NCBI GenBank assembly: GCA_032622095.1
Contig: CP136063.1
Location: forward strand, 13,929,814 to 13,993,813
DNA from: Siphonodentalium dalli
Lineage: Eukaryota > Mollusca > Scaphopoda > Gadilida > Siphonodentaliidae
Length of the DNA stretch: 64,000 nt
Reading direction: 5' to 3'
Part shown: piece by piece, positions 25,088 to 34,788 of the stretch
Layout of the letters: the number at the start of each line of letters is the position of its first letter
Position numbering within the stretch: position 1 is the first letter of the stretch
Notes under the pieces: model-generated
Told to the model about the DNA's origin: nothing
The model's input: the letters and a program-made list of their open reading frames with translations, nothing else
Database searches by the model: none
Program-made: the position numbers and the translations under genes

Positions 25088-27044
25088 AGGCCAAAACAAA
25101 ATGAATGCGTGTTTCCCGTAACGAGCCCAAAAAAAATAGGGGCGGGCGGTAGGCTTTTCATTTTATTTAATTTTTTCATTTTATTTTTTACGGTCTCGAG
25201 TGGGCCATGCCTAACCACCATCAAATACCATACAATGACCCAGAAAAACCGACAATTGGTGATAAAACTGATATATTGAGGGGAAACATATAAAACAGAT
25301 AACAGTATAGACAGTTTACATGTCCGCATGGCATGATGGCACGGGGGAGAGATGAATTAATGTTGTAGGGGCGCGGGGGAGAGATGAGTTGTTGTTGTAG
25401 GGGGCGCAGTGGAGAGATGAGTTGTTGTAGGGGGCACGGGGGAGAGATGAGTAATTTATTAGTTGACAGTTAACATTTTAGGGGGCACGGGGGAGAGATG
25501 AGTAATTTATTAGTTGGCTTCAGGGTCTTTGTTGGGAAATGTCAGCACCCCCTATTTCAAACTGAAGTTCACACCCCCTGAACCAAGCAAAATTTTGAGC
25601 TGGGAATATTCATGAGTGGACCTACTAGTAACACCCCATGAATGGACCTAACACCCCATGGATGGACCTAACACCCCATGGATGGACCTAACACCCCATG
25701 AGTGGACCTTACACCCCACGAATGGACCTAACACCCCATGAATGGACCTAACACCCCATGAGTGGACCTTACACCCCATGAATGGAAATTTGTTGTTATC
25801 ACAGGCCCACTTTCGATGTCCTGTTGGATGTTTTGTAACCAGAAAATTTGAAGTGGCAAGTTGGTTTTCTGTTGATTACTAGTTAGTGTTGGTATCTACA
25901 TGTATATCATAGTATGTAGCTTATCAGTTAGTTAATCATGCATGGCATGTGGAATTCAAATTGTGCATACTATGGACAAAGTAAAGGTATTCTATATGTA
26001 ATATATATATCTTGCCATACCACAATACAACATCCTGTTCATGCAAAGTCATTCCATGGGCTTCATTTTGTGTTTTATATCTGTTGTAAATTGCGATTAA
26101 CATGCATGCGAAAAAAATACAAAGCCTTGCACTTGCTAACAATCAGCACAAACTTTCCGAGTTTTCGATCGCAAATCTTGCATGTTTATGGGGAAGATAA
26201 GTTAGATAACTATTATTTGAGTTAATATTTAGATGTAAATGATATTTCTGGGTTTTATTTATATGAAACGAGCGATAAAATCACATAATTGAATGTGAGA
26301 CAACATTTATAAGATTTTTATCAACACATCCTGAATTGTGTATGCACCCAGTAAAATTGTGATCTGGCAATCCGATCAATGTTGTGTTCTTGTGACGAAA
26401 AACCATTCTAATTGATGCCCCAAAAATCGGATTCAGTAACAGTCAATTCTTGAGAAAGAGAACGACATTCGAAAACAGTGTATTTTGTGCTATCAAACCG
26501 GACGATATAACGCAGAACCGGACACCGAAAGAGGAACCTCATTGCATCGATTGTAGTCTGTGGTTATACAGCTTGTAAATATTAAAGAGAACACGTCTCC
26601 ATTTTCGCCCAGAGACTTCGAATCGACCCATGTGCGACCGCCATCGTTGAGATGAACTTGTTCGAATCGATTCGATTCGAATCAACCGCGGAAAACATCC
26701 ATGTTTAATGTAAATATCAACAAAAACACGTGCTTCCGGTCAGCGAAGAGGAACGATAACTCGTGATCTTCCGGTATTGCATCAGATCGTATTAAAGTTG
26801 ACTCCATTAATAGAGTGACGGTGTGGTTTTGCGAAAAATATATAAATATATCAAAGATATTATTTATCTCGCGAGGTGAATCAGATAAAATGGAACCACG
26901 CATACATAGTTTGGTTATCAGTGCGGTCGGTCGGTTTATAGATTGATTTTTTTTATTTAAAACCAATAAAATGAACTTGGGTCGGGGTGTTTTGAAGACG
27001 GTCGGTCGGGTTACGGGAAACACGCATCGTTTTTGTTTTGGCCT
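25088..27044. mobile_element. DNA transposon derivative, AGGCCAAAAC ends
   Basis: Inverted ends AGGCCAAAACAAAATGAATG... and ...GTTTTGGCCT, both continuing into GTGTTTCCCGTAAC, are flanked by TA. Length is 1.96 kb. The interior contains minisatellites (25340-25800) and AT-rich DNA but no transposase. The left 210 bases and right 430 bases recur at 53341-55119. Confidence 0.65.
25340..25800 (+). repeat. Two adjoining minisatellites
   Basis: The first has GGGGGAGAGATGAGTTGTTG-like units of about 30-50 bases (25340-25510). The second has a 20-bp unit ATGGACCTAACACCCCATGG repeated from about 25600 to 25790 with few changes. Confidence 0.85.
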
Positions 27045-27279
27045 TATCCATCTAGGCCTGGTTGATTTGAAATATGTCACATCTCATATACTATATGGCT
27101 GTCAGAGTACATGGGGGAATTAATACATTCACAATATCATTACAAGGTTAAATTATTATGCGGTATGTTTAATTTTTTTTTTTTTTTTTTTAAAAGAAAA
27201 AAAAAGATAAACCCTACCTACCCTAATATTTTCAGACCATGTGACCCCAAATACGGGTCTTTTTTTTTTTAGGCCTATA

Positions 27280-28280
27280 AAACATATTTGTGCACAACTT
27301 TCCAAGAAGATGTGCTATTTGCAATTGGCAAGATCAGGTTGTATCAAAAATCTGCAATACGTATATCAATCGCTATTGCATCACCGTCTAATTATAAAGT
27401 AACCTGTGGGGTTTTCAATTTGTTGTGCACGGGGACCCCCCATAACACGTGCTTCGAATCCACATGCTTCAATCCAACTTGGGACACAGATACCGAGTTG
27501 CCCACGCATTTTCCATTTGGACGGATACCGAAATTGACACAACGCTCCAGCTATGAGCAGTCATACCTCATGATGTTAGTTACATTGTCATTAATATGTC
27601 GTAAAGATCAAAGATGCCGTCGGGCAGCTGTGCCCTTGATGTAACAATGTTGCAATTATAGACTAATACATGTAGTACCGACTTGTTACACCGAGTTATC
27701 ATAATTATCCGATTCTCGTTGCTTACGGTTGACCGGTCATACAATTCATGCATGTCACGGCCGCGGTGACAAGGTGACGCACATATGTTGGCAACACATG
27801 AATAATTTCATTACCGAAAATACAGTATTTTTAGTTTTGATTCGGTACGGTAAATCGGTATTACGCCGATACCGATACCGCACAGTAAATACCGAGTACC
27901 GCCCATCTCTACTACAGGGTTTGTCTGCAGGAGATATTTATAGCGGCGAAATACGAATGTTAGTGAAATCTTTCAAACTCGGAACGCGTAGCTTGTCAAT
28001 AGTCTGTATTAGTCAAACAGTTACTGACGACCGCTGCTATAGAGTTTTAGCCAACGTGTTATAAAATATAATTGAGTTTTGGCGGGAAATGGGAACATGT
28101 GAGCCGTTGTTTGTGTTTGGGGACCCAGGCGGGACAACGAAACTATTATGGACCGTACTTTGACTTTATCTCCATATTGGGTGGGGGTATGTTTTTTGTG
28201 TTTATCCTCCATGCATGTTATATGGGTCAAATAAATGGTGTTGTCACTATGAATTCCCGCTATAAAGACTGACTTGGGAC
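27280..28280. other. No gene seen
   Basis: ORFs at 27288-27644 and 27729-28064 lack recognisable motifs. I cannot exclude an exon, but nothing supports one. Confidence 0.3.
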
Positions 28281-28297
28281 AGGTTCCGTATTATAAC

Positions 28298-28517
28298 AGT
28301 ACGATAGCACGGGATCTCGGTGGTAGATACCTCCTTTGGTAGGAGAACCGCCTGTTGGCGTATGTTGATCCCTACTCTGCCTAACTCAGCAATTCGACAT
28401 TCTTTGATCAAATTATGTAATCGTACAATAGCACGGGATCTCCGAGCGTGAGTAGTTTCAACCACAGAAATCCCGTGCGAAGTAATATCCGTACTCAGCA
28501 GTCCGACATTCTTTGAT
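28298..28517 (+). repeat. Direct duplication of about 120 bp
   Basis: CGATAGCACGGGATCTC and TCGACATTCTTTGAT at 28298-28412 recur as CAATAGCACGGGATCTC and CCGACATTCTTTGAT at 28423-28517. Confidence 0.6.
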
Positions 28518-29289
28518 GTTACCGCGACATTTATTACGCTGTACATCTGTATATAACGTCGCTATTTCAATGCACACCAAACATTACGTTGTAGTTTGGC
28601 GCTTTGATTTCAAAGGGTTACGTTGTACCGGTAAAGTACTGTACTCAATTGACCCGTTTTTCACCAGTATTCTGTTCAACCCCCGAACTCCCGTTGCAGC
28701 CGGATTTTTTATGACATATTGCTACTGACTTTTGGTACATGTATGAATCAAAAAGATCATCAGCGAGGGGAATGGGTCCGTGGGAAGGACCCGAAGCCGG
28801 CCTGGCGGAAACCCTGGTTATATACTTGTGATAGTTACGTTACGCACACAGTGTTCCCCTATCGTATTACTATTAGCAAATGCGACTCTTTAATTCTCAT
28901 TGGTCGATATTTAAATATACATAATGTTTTTTTTCTGACCGTGTTTTCGTAAACAAAGCCACGTGAATATCGACCAATCAGAAAGAGGGCATATTTTGCC
29001 ATGATTAATGGCGAATCAGGCCATGTTTATGGTTCGATTAGAAAGATTTCTTCCACAAAACAGGTTTATATCGGCATTCTACAGCACTTTACATGGTAAG
29101 GAGGGTTTATATCACTTTTGGAAATAGCAATATACGCGACAATACCGTTTATCCGACCAAAATCGGTGCAGTGAGTCAGAAAATCGACGTTGACGGCGTT
29201 CGGTACCGAATTAGTGACCCCCCCCCCCCCCGTGGTAGTATATGAGGTATATATTTCAATATGTTTTTGCTACAAGTTCCCCGTGGATG

Positions 29290-29295
29290 GCACTG
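29290..29295 (+). repeat. Left 6-bp target duplication of the palindromic element
   Basis: GCACTG immediately precedes the element and is repeated at 34789-34794 immediately after it. Confidence 0.8.
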
Positions 29296-29636
29296 TGATG
29301 ATACCGGGCCCGTTTGGTGGCAGTCTAGACAGTTTGACCTACATTCTCCGCAGTACTACCGTTGGTGTTTGACCTATATTCTCCGCCCACGCGTCGGTCT
29401 ATTTGTACCGGTTGGACATGTCCGGACATGACCCGCTGGTTATATCCAGACTTTTCCATATGAATGGTATAGTATCTACATGTATATCACGTGATGATCT
29501 CGGTGGGGTAGCTTCAGTCTTTAATTTTAAAGGGACACTAGGCTCTTACTGGGGATGATTATTAAAGTGACACTCACTATGGATGAATGTTAAAGTAACG
29601 CATGGCGCACACTGTGGGATAATGTTAAAGTGACAC

Positions 29637-29834
29637 TCGCATTGAAAACTTCAAAAAGTTCAAAAAGTTCAAAAAGTTCAAAAAGTTCAAAAAGTTCAAA
29701 AATTTCAAAAAGTTCAAAAAGTTCAAAAATTTCAAAAACTTACAAAATTTCAAAAATTTCGAAAAACTTCAAAAACTTCAAAAACTTCACAAATTTCACA
29801 AATTTCACAAATTTCAAAAAACTTCAAAAATTAA
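29637..29834 (+). repeat. 9-bp minisatellite, left arm
   Basis: TTCAAAAAG and the variants TTCAAAAAC/T repeat about 20 times; mirrored at 34250-34443. The serine/lysine-rich ORF here is a repeat translation. Confidence 0.9.
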
Positions 29835-29915
29835 ACTAAATTCAGGATTTAGTCATAAATGTGACCCGCTATATCAAATCCAGTCGGAAGTCGGGATTTT
29901 TTTTATCCTGTGCCA

Positions 29916-30055
29916 ATGCATTCTCTTATATATGCGAGTCGACCAGCCGCCCGCGGCGGCTGTAATGCGCATGTCAACGCCGCGCCGCCGGCGGCGGCGG
30001 CGGCGGCAACTACATAATCCAATGGCATGCAAAGAAATTGGCGGCGGCGGCAGTT
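29916..30055. repeat. GCC/GGC-rich segment, outer, left arm
   Basis: Starts with TGTGCCAATGCATTCTCTTA, then GGCGG runs around the core GTAATGCGCATGTCAACGCC, ending TTAAGGATTTAGTCA. The same core recurs at 30910-30985 and in the mirror positions. Confidence 0.75.
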
Positions 30056-30065
30056 AAGGATTTAG

Positions 30066-30461
30066 TCAGTGATGATACTGTTGTTGTTGGTGGTGGTGTT
30101 GTTGTTGTTGTTGTTGTTGGTGTTGTTGTTGTTGTTGGTGTTGTTGTTGTTGTTGGTGGTGTTGTTGGTGTTGTTGTTGTTGTTGTGGCTGATGATACTG
30201 TTGTTGTTGTTGGTGTTGTTGTTGTTGTTGTTGTTGGTGTTGTTGTTGTTGTTGTTGTGGCTGATGATACTGTTGTTGTTGTTGGTGTTGTTGTTGTTGT
30301 TGTTGTTGGTGTTGTTGGTGTTGTTGTTGTTGTTGTGGCTGATGATGCTGTTGTTGTTGTTGTTGTTGTTGTTCTGAAGGCGTGTGTTTAACTTTGATAT
30401 GACGCTTCAAACTATCTTGCCAAGCATAGACACTTAAGCACTCTTCACATTGATACTTCAT
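30066..30461 (-). CDS. C2H2 zinc-finger protein with polyglutamine tail, left arm
   Basis: 131 residues. The first 26 form one classical C2H2 finger (C5, C8, H21, H26; start MKYQCEECLSVYAWQDSLKR), followed by KVKHTPSE and then about 100 residues of glutamine with interspersed His and YHQPQ blocks. A TATA-like TATATAAATA lies on the minus strand at 30506-30515, about 45 bases before the ATG, which supports this start. The function is unknown; a nucleic-acid-binding regulator is the natural guess. The mirror copy (33629-33985) is 13 residues shorter, all in the glutamine tract. Short C2H2 proteins occur as accessory genes in many mobile elements, so the finger alone does not identify the class. 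Confidence 0.7.
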   Translation of the reverse strand: MKYQCEECLSVYAWQDSLKRHIKVKHTPSEQQQQQQQQHHQPQQQQQHQQHQQQQQQQHQQQQQYHQPQQQQQQHQQQQQQQHQQQQQYHQPQQQQQHQQHHQQQQQHQQQQQHQQQQQQQHHHQQQQYHH

Positions 30462-30505
30462 TTTCCTATATAATCAGTGAAATCGAGCGTTCTTCTATGC
30501 ACCTA

Positions 30506-30515
30506 TATTTATATA
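30506..30515 (-). promoter_or_regulatory. TATA box of left zinc-finger gene
   Basis: TATATAAATA on the minus strand, mirrored at 33575-33584. Confidence 0.6.
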
Positions 30516-30945
30516 GAACAGAAACAAGGGAAACGTGGTGGACTAGTTAACTAGTTCAGGCTGTCGTTCACAACGTCTCTTAGTGTTGTTTGTACTGGAT
30601 ACAAATTTATCACATTGGCTACAATACAACCTACCTATCCAAATGTCAATGCAATTATGAGTGAATTCAATATGAGAGTATATATATAAGCATTTGTATC
30701 AACATCTCGTGAATCTATCGAAATATCTTACTTCTCTTTCCAAATTGCGTAATAATTATGTTGAGGTTCAGTGGGTACGTCCTATATATCCAGCTGAAGG
30801 CAGAATGGACAATTGCTTCCTCTGATGTACAGTTAGTTTGAATCAGTAAACATATGCACATGATTGTGTCTGTGCAACTTGAAACAATACAATTAAAATC
30901 TGGTCGTTTTCGGCGGCGGCCGTAATGCGCATGTCAACGCCACGC

Positions 30946-30979
<34 letters not shown>

Positions 30980-31128
30980 TAAGGATTTAGTCACAAATAT
31001 GGCTTGTTTCCATTCATCGGAAAACTATGGGGGTAAGGTGGTGAGCGCCACCGAAAAAAGCAAGTGAGCGAGGGAAAAAAGAGAAAAATAACATGACAAG
31101 TGGTACATAGCACAATTTATTATATTAA

Positions 31129-31219
31129 CTATTCACTGTCACTTTCGTCCGAATTGTCATCACTTTCGTCAGATGTGTCATTTGTTTCGTCCATGAACTT
31201 TTCTAGCAATGGTCTGTAC

Positions 31220-31224
<5 letters not shown>
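31129..31224 (-). pseudogene. Acidic C-terminal coding fragment, left arm
   Basis: The minus strand encodes LKYRPLLEKF then an acidic Ser/Asp/Glu tail and a stop, right after a TA microsatellite that follows the Bcl-2-like gene. Here the TA run is 47 bases from the Bcl-2 stop to the fragment, which puts it out of the Bcl-2 frame. AATAAA follows at 31116-31121 (minus strand). Confidence 0.45.
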
Positions 31225-31264
<40 letters not shown>

Positions 31265-31271
31265 ATTGATA

Positions 31272-31883
31272 TTAATATGTTTGCCAATAATTTACACATC
31301 CATGAATCGATCTGAAAACATTATGGTTCATTGTCAACATTTTTGACGAGTAGTTGTCAATATTTAGACATTCCTGGAAGAAATTATCCCAACTGCCTTC
31401 CCGTTCGACCCATTGGTCAGTGTATAATGTCACGATAGTGTGTGCCCATTGCACAATTTCGCTGACCAATGAGAAGTCGTTGTCTTTGTATGCTTTTAAA
31501 CACATTTTTCCTGTGAACAGGAATGCAGCCATTATTCTCTCCCATGTGTAGGGGCCATCTTCCCGAAATATATTGTCCAACAAGTCACTAAATATATAGG
31601 GAAAATGATCCCTATCGTAATTGTCCAATTTCCCTGTCAGCTCATTTAACAGCCACATGTTATAATTTTCCATCTGTTGAAGTATTCTTCTTGTGCAGTC
31701 ACGTATTTCATCTAACTCTGATAAATAAAAGTTATTAGTGTCTGGGTAATGAAAGCCGTTTCTCAGAATGATATGCCTGACATAACTTTTCATCAAATAT
31801 TTCGTAACTGCGCCAACTTCCATACTGTTCAATTTCTTGAGCTGTGTATCCATTATTATTTTTTCCCCTTCTACGTCAGACAT
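31272..31883 (-). CDS. Bcl-2-family protein, left arm copy
   Basis: 203 residues. The BH1 region lies at about 103-125 (FREDGPYTWERIMAAFLFTG) and BH2 at about 157-169 (QWVEREGSWDNFF), in the usual order and spacing. The hallmark NWGR of BH1 is TWER here: the arginine is kept, but the glycine that packs against BH3 helices is glutamate. The C-terminus (SIHGCVNYWQTY) is not hydrophobic, so there is no tail anchor and the product is probably soluble. Family knowledge says such proteins control mitochondrial cell death by binding BH3 helices; whether this one protects or kills is not decidable from sequence. It differs from the right copy by one residue (E7 versus K7). It is transcribed outward from the palindrome centre. 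Confidence 0.8.
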   Translation of the reverse strand: MSDVEGEKIIMDTQLKKLNSMEVGAVTKYLMKSYVRHIILRNGFHYPDTNNFYLSELDEIRDCTRRILQQMENYNMWLLNELTGKLDNYDRDHFPYIFSDLLDNIFREDGPYTWERIMAAFLFTGKMCLKAYKDNDFSLVSEIVQWAHTIVTLYTDQWVEREGSWDNFFQECLNIDNYSSKMLTMNHNVFRSIHGCVNYWQTY

Positions 31884-32199
31884 AAAATATCAACAGTCCC
31901 TTTATTATGTTGAGTCAGCTAACCAATCAAAATGCATGATATTAACGTGTTCCGACATGTTTCATTTCTAATTTTAGATGTTAAATGTGCCGACATTGTT
32001 CTTTGTTGTTGTAAAAAAATTGGCGCGCGTGCGGCCCCCAGGCCTCACTGCCGCCGCGCGCCAATTTTTTACAACAACAAAGAACAATGTCGGCACATTT
32101 AACATCTAAAATTAGAAATGAAACATGTCGGAACACGTTAATATCATGCATTTTGATTGGTTAGCTGACTCAACATAATAAAGGGACTGTTGATATTTT
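31884..32199. promoter_or_regulatory. Divergent promoter region over the palindrome centre
   Basis: Only 316 bases separate the two Bcl-2 start codons, and the region is itself palindromic. On each side an inverted CCAAT box (ATTGG, 32156-32160 on the right) and a TATA-like CATAATAAAG (32173-32182) precede the ATG. The centre 32030-32054 is GC-rich (TGCGGCCCCCAGGCCTCACT...), and GCGGC/GCCGC can pair inside it, leaving a loop of about 14 bases. Confidence 0.5.
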
Positions 32200-32811
32200 A
32201 TGTCTGACGTAGAAGGGAAAAAAATAATAATGGATACACAGCTCAAGAAATTGAACAGTATGGAAGTTGGCGCAGTTACGAAATATTTGATGAAAAGTTA
32301 TGTCAGGCATATCATTCTGAGAAACGGCTTTCATTACCCAGACACTAATAACTTTTATTTATCAGAGTTAGATGAAATACGTGACTGCACAAGAAGAATA
32401 CTTCAACAGATGGAAAATTATAACATGTGGCTGTTAAATGAGCTGACAGGGAAATTGGACAATTACGATAGGGATCATTTTCCCTATATATTTAGTGACT
32501 TGTTGGACAATATATTTCGGGAAGATGGCCCCTACACATGGGAGAGAATAATGGCTGCATTCCTGTTCACAGGAAAAATGTGTTTAAAAGCATACAAAGA
32601 CAACGACTTCTCATTGGTCAGCGAAATTGTGCAATGGGCACACACTATCGTGACATTATACACTGACCAATGGGTCGAACGGGAAGGCAGTTGGGATAAT
32701 TTCTTCCAGGAATGTCTAAATATTGACAACTACTCGTCAAAAATGTTGACAATGAACCATAATGTTTTCAGATCGATTCATGGATGTGTAAATTATTGGC
32801 AAACATATTAA
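32200..32811 (+). CDS. Bcl-2-family protein, right arm copy
   Basis: Mirror copy of the gene at 31272-31883, intact over 203 residues. One G-to-A change in the AAGGG/AAAAAA stretch makes residue 7 Lys. It has the same BH1 with TWER in place of NWGR, BH2 with both tryptophans and the glycine (WVEREGSW), and no membrane anchor. The ATG at 32200 is chosen because it is the first in frame and lies about 20 bases after a TATA-like element. After its TAA stop the same frame stays open through the TA microsatellite into the acidic fragment at 32869-32964, so one stop codon separates the two. Both arms keep the ORF open; with arms this similar, however, gene conversion could explain that as well as selection. 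Confidence 0.8.
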   Translation: MSDVEGKKIIMDTQLKKLNSMEVGAVTKYLMKSYVRHIILRNGFHYPDTNNFYLSELDEIRDCTRRILQQMENYNMWLLNELTGKLDNYDRDHFPYIFSDLLDNIFREDGPYTWERIMAAFLFTGKMCLKAYKDNDFSLVSEIVQWAHTIVTLYTDQWVEREGSWDNFFQECLNIDNYSSKMLTMNHNVFRSIHGCVNYWQTY

Positions 32812-32818
32812 TATCAAT

Positions 32819-32824
<6 letters not shown>

Positions 32825-32868
<44 letters not shown>
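32825..32868 (+). repeat. (TA)n microsatellite
   Basis: About 22 TA units between the Bcl-2 gene and the acidic fragment; the left arm run (31224-31258) is shorter. Confidence 0.9.
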
Positions 32869-32873
<5 letters not shown>

Positions 32874-32964
32874 GTACAGACCATTGCTAGAAAAGTTCAT
32901 GGACGAAACAAATGACACATCTGACGAAAGTGATGACAATTCGGACGAAAGTGACAGTGAATAG
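32869..32964 (+). pseudogene. Acidic C-terminal coding fragment, right arm
   Basis: Encodes LKYRPLLEKFMDETND and a Ser/Asp/Glu-rich tail ending in TAG, then AATAAA at 32972-32977. It is in frame with the Bcl-2 ORF across the TA run but after a TAA. It is either the end of a longer ancestral protein cut by the TA expansion, or a 21-residue peptide from the ATG at 32899. I do not recognise the family. Confidence 0.45.
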
Positions 32965-33096
32965 TTAATATAATAAATTGTGCTATGTACCACTTGTCAT
33001 GTTATTTTTCTCTTTTTTCCCTCGCTCACTTGCTTTTTTCGGTGGCGCTCACCACCTTACCCCCATAGTTTTCCGATGAATGGAAACAAGCCATAT

Positions 33097-33185
33097 TTGT
33101 GACTAAATCCTTAACCGCCGCCGCCGCCGCCGCCGCCGGCGGCGGCGTGGCGTTGACATGCGCATTACGGCCGCCGCCGAAAACG
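33097..33185. repeat. GCC-rich segment, inner, right arm
   Basis: TGACTAAATCCTTAACC followed by GCC runs and the core GGCGTTGACATGCGCATTAC; mirror of 30900-30990. Confidence 0.7.
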
Positions 33186-33574
33186 ACCAGATTTTAATTG
33201 TATTGTTTCAAGTTGCACAGACACAATCATGTGCATATGTTTACTGATTCAAACTAACTGTACATCAGAGGAAGCAATTGTCCATTCTGCCTTCAGCTGG
33301 ATATATAGGACGTACCCACTGAACCTCAACATAATTATTACGCAATTTGGAAAGAGAAGTAAGATATTTCGATAGATTCACGAGATGTTGATACAAATGC
33401 TTATATATATACTCTCATATTGAATTCACTCATAATTGCATTGACATTTGGATAGGTAGGTTGTATTGTAGCCAATGTGATAAATTTGTATCCAGTACAA
33501 ACAACACTAAGAGACGTTGTGAACGACAGCCTGAACTAGTTAACTAGTCCACCACGTTTCCCTTGTTTCTGTTC

Positions 33575-33584
33575 TATATAAATA
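33575..33584 (+). promoter_or_regulatory. TATA box of right zinc-finger gene
   Basis: TATATAAATA 45 bases upstream of the ATG at 33629. Confidence 0.6.
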
Positions 33585-33628
33585 TAGGTGCATAGAAGAA
33601 CGCTCGATTTCACTGATTATATAGGAAA

Positions 33629-33985
33629 ATGAAGTATCAATGTGAAGAGTGCTTAAGTGTCTATGCTTGGCAAGATAGTTTGAAGCGTCATATCAAAGTT
33701 AAACACACGCCTTCAGAACAACAACAACAACAACAGTATCATCAGCCACAACAACAACAACAACACCAACAACACCAACAACAACAACACCAACAACAAC
33801 AACAGTATCATCAGCCACAACAACAACAACAACAACACCAACAACAACAAAAGTATCATCAGCCACAACAACAACAACAACACCAACAACAACAACAACA
33901 CCAACAACACCACCACCAACAACAACAACAACACCAACAACAACACCAACAACAACACCACCACCAACAACAGTATCATCACTGA
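33629..33985 (+). CDS. C2H2 zinc-finger protein with polyglutamine tail, right arm
   Basis: 118 residues. The N-terminal finger is identical to the left copy (Cys5, Cys8, His21, His26), followed by a shorter glutamine-rich tail with YHQPQ blocks ending in YHH. The stop is followed within 10 bases by GACTAAATCCTTAACCGCC. Only the CAA-repeat number differs between arms, as expected for replication slippage. The valine- and leucine-rich ORFs on the opposite strand are shadows of this CAA tract. Confidence 0.7.
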   Translation: MKYQCEECLSVYAWQDSLKRHIKVKHTPSEQQQQQQYHQPQQQQQHQQHQQQQHQQQQQYHQPQQQQQQHQQQQKYHQPQQQQQHQQQQQHQQHHHQQQQQHQQQHQQQHHHQQQYHH

Positions 33986-34035
33986 CTAAATCCTTAACCG
34001 CCGCCGCCGCCAATTTCTTTGCATGCCATAGGATT

Positions 34036-34090
34036 ATGTAGTTGCCGCCGCCGCCGCCGCCGGCGGCGCGGCGTTGACATGCGCATTACA

Positions 34091-34131
<41 letters not shown>

Positions 34132-34180
34132 GGGCGGCTGGTCGACTCGCATATATAAGAGAATGCATTGGCACAGGATA
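34036..34180. repeat. GCC-rich segment, outer, right arm
   Basis: Longer GCC run than in the left arm, around GGCGTTGACATGCGCATTAC, ending GCATATATAAGAGAATGCAT. The alanine/arginine ORF at 34019-34210 is a repeat translation. Confidence 0.75.
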
Positions 34181-34249
34181 AAAAAAATCCCGACTTCCGA
34201 CTGGATTTGATATAGCGGGTCACATTTATGACTAAATCCTGAATTTAGT

Positions 34250-34443
34250 TTAATTTTTGAAGTTTTTTGAAATTTGTGAAATTTGTGAAGTTTTTGAAGT
34301 TTTTGAAGTTTTTCGAAATTTTTGAAATTTTGTAAGTTTTTGAAATTTTTGAACTTTTTGAACTTTTTGAAGTTTTTGAAATTTTTGAACTTTTTGAACT
34401 TTTTGAACTTTTTGAACTTTTTGAACTTTTTGAAGTTTTCAAT
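34250..34443 (-). repeat. 9-bp minisatellite, right arm
   Basis: Mirror of 29637-29834 (CTTTTTGAA units). Confidence 0.9.
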
Positions 34444-34788
34444 GCGAGTGTCACTTTAACATTATCCCACAGTGTGCGCCATGCGTTACTTTAACATTCA
34501 TCCATAGTGAGTGTCACTTTAATAATCATCCCCAGTAAGAGCCTAGTGTCCCTTTAAAATTAAAGACTGAAGCTACCCCACCGAGATCATCACGTGATAT
34601 ACATGTAGATACTATACCATTCATATGGAAAAGTCTGGATATAACCAGCGGGTCATGTCCGGACATGTCCAACCGGTACAAATAGACCGACGCGTGGGCG
34701 GAGAATATAGGTCAAACACCAACGGTAGTACTGCGGAGAATGTAGGTCAAACTGTCTAGACTGCCACCAAACGGGCCCGGTATCATCA

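Larger units (their letters stand above)
29296..34788. mobile_element. Palindromic 5.5-kb fold-back element carrying Bcl-2-like and zinc-finger genes
   Basis: The whole interval is one palindrome. TGATGATACCGGGCCCG at 29296 is mirrored by CGGGCCCGGTATCATCA ending at 34788, and complementarity runs to a 25-base centre at 32030-32054. Each arm is about 2.73 kb and nearly identical apart from microsatellite lengths and a few substitutions. A 6-bp direct repeat (GCACTG) flanks it, and the outside sequences differ, so this is an insertion rather than a fold-back sequencing artefact. Each arm, from centre outward, carries a Bcl-2-like gene, an acidic C-terminal coding fragment after a TA run, GCC-rich segments, a C2H2/polyQ gene and a 9-bp minisatellite. 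No enzyme for transposition or replication is present. A 6-bp duplication is the size made by Polinton/Maverick integrases, but Dada and IS3EU also make about 6 bp, so the class is open. Confidence 0.85.

Noticed and set aside
22354-28817. A 6.5-kb hAT element with ends CAGGGTTTCCGCCAGGCC / GGCCTGGCGGAAACCCTG
   Set aside because: The ends match in inverted orientation, but the 8 bases outside them (TACTATTG and GTTATATA) do not match. They are more likely two separate fragments.
29630-29839. Ser/Lys-rich ORFs at 29630-29839 and 34245-34454
   Set aside because: Translation of the 9-bp minisatellite.
30038-30391. Valine- and leucine-rich ORFs opposite the polyQ genes (also 33699-34013)
   Set aside because: They are reverse translations of the CAA/TTG tract and depend only on repeat length.
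29296-34788. Palindrome as a missed-adapter sequencing artefact
   Set aside because: Unique different flanks, a 6-bp direct duplication and arm differences argue against it, though read evidence is still needed.
29296-34788. Calling it a complete Polinton or adintovirus
   Set aside because: No PolB, integrase, packaging ATPase or capsid gene is present, and its ends do not show a signature I can tie to that group.
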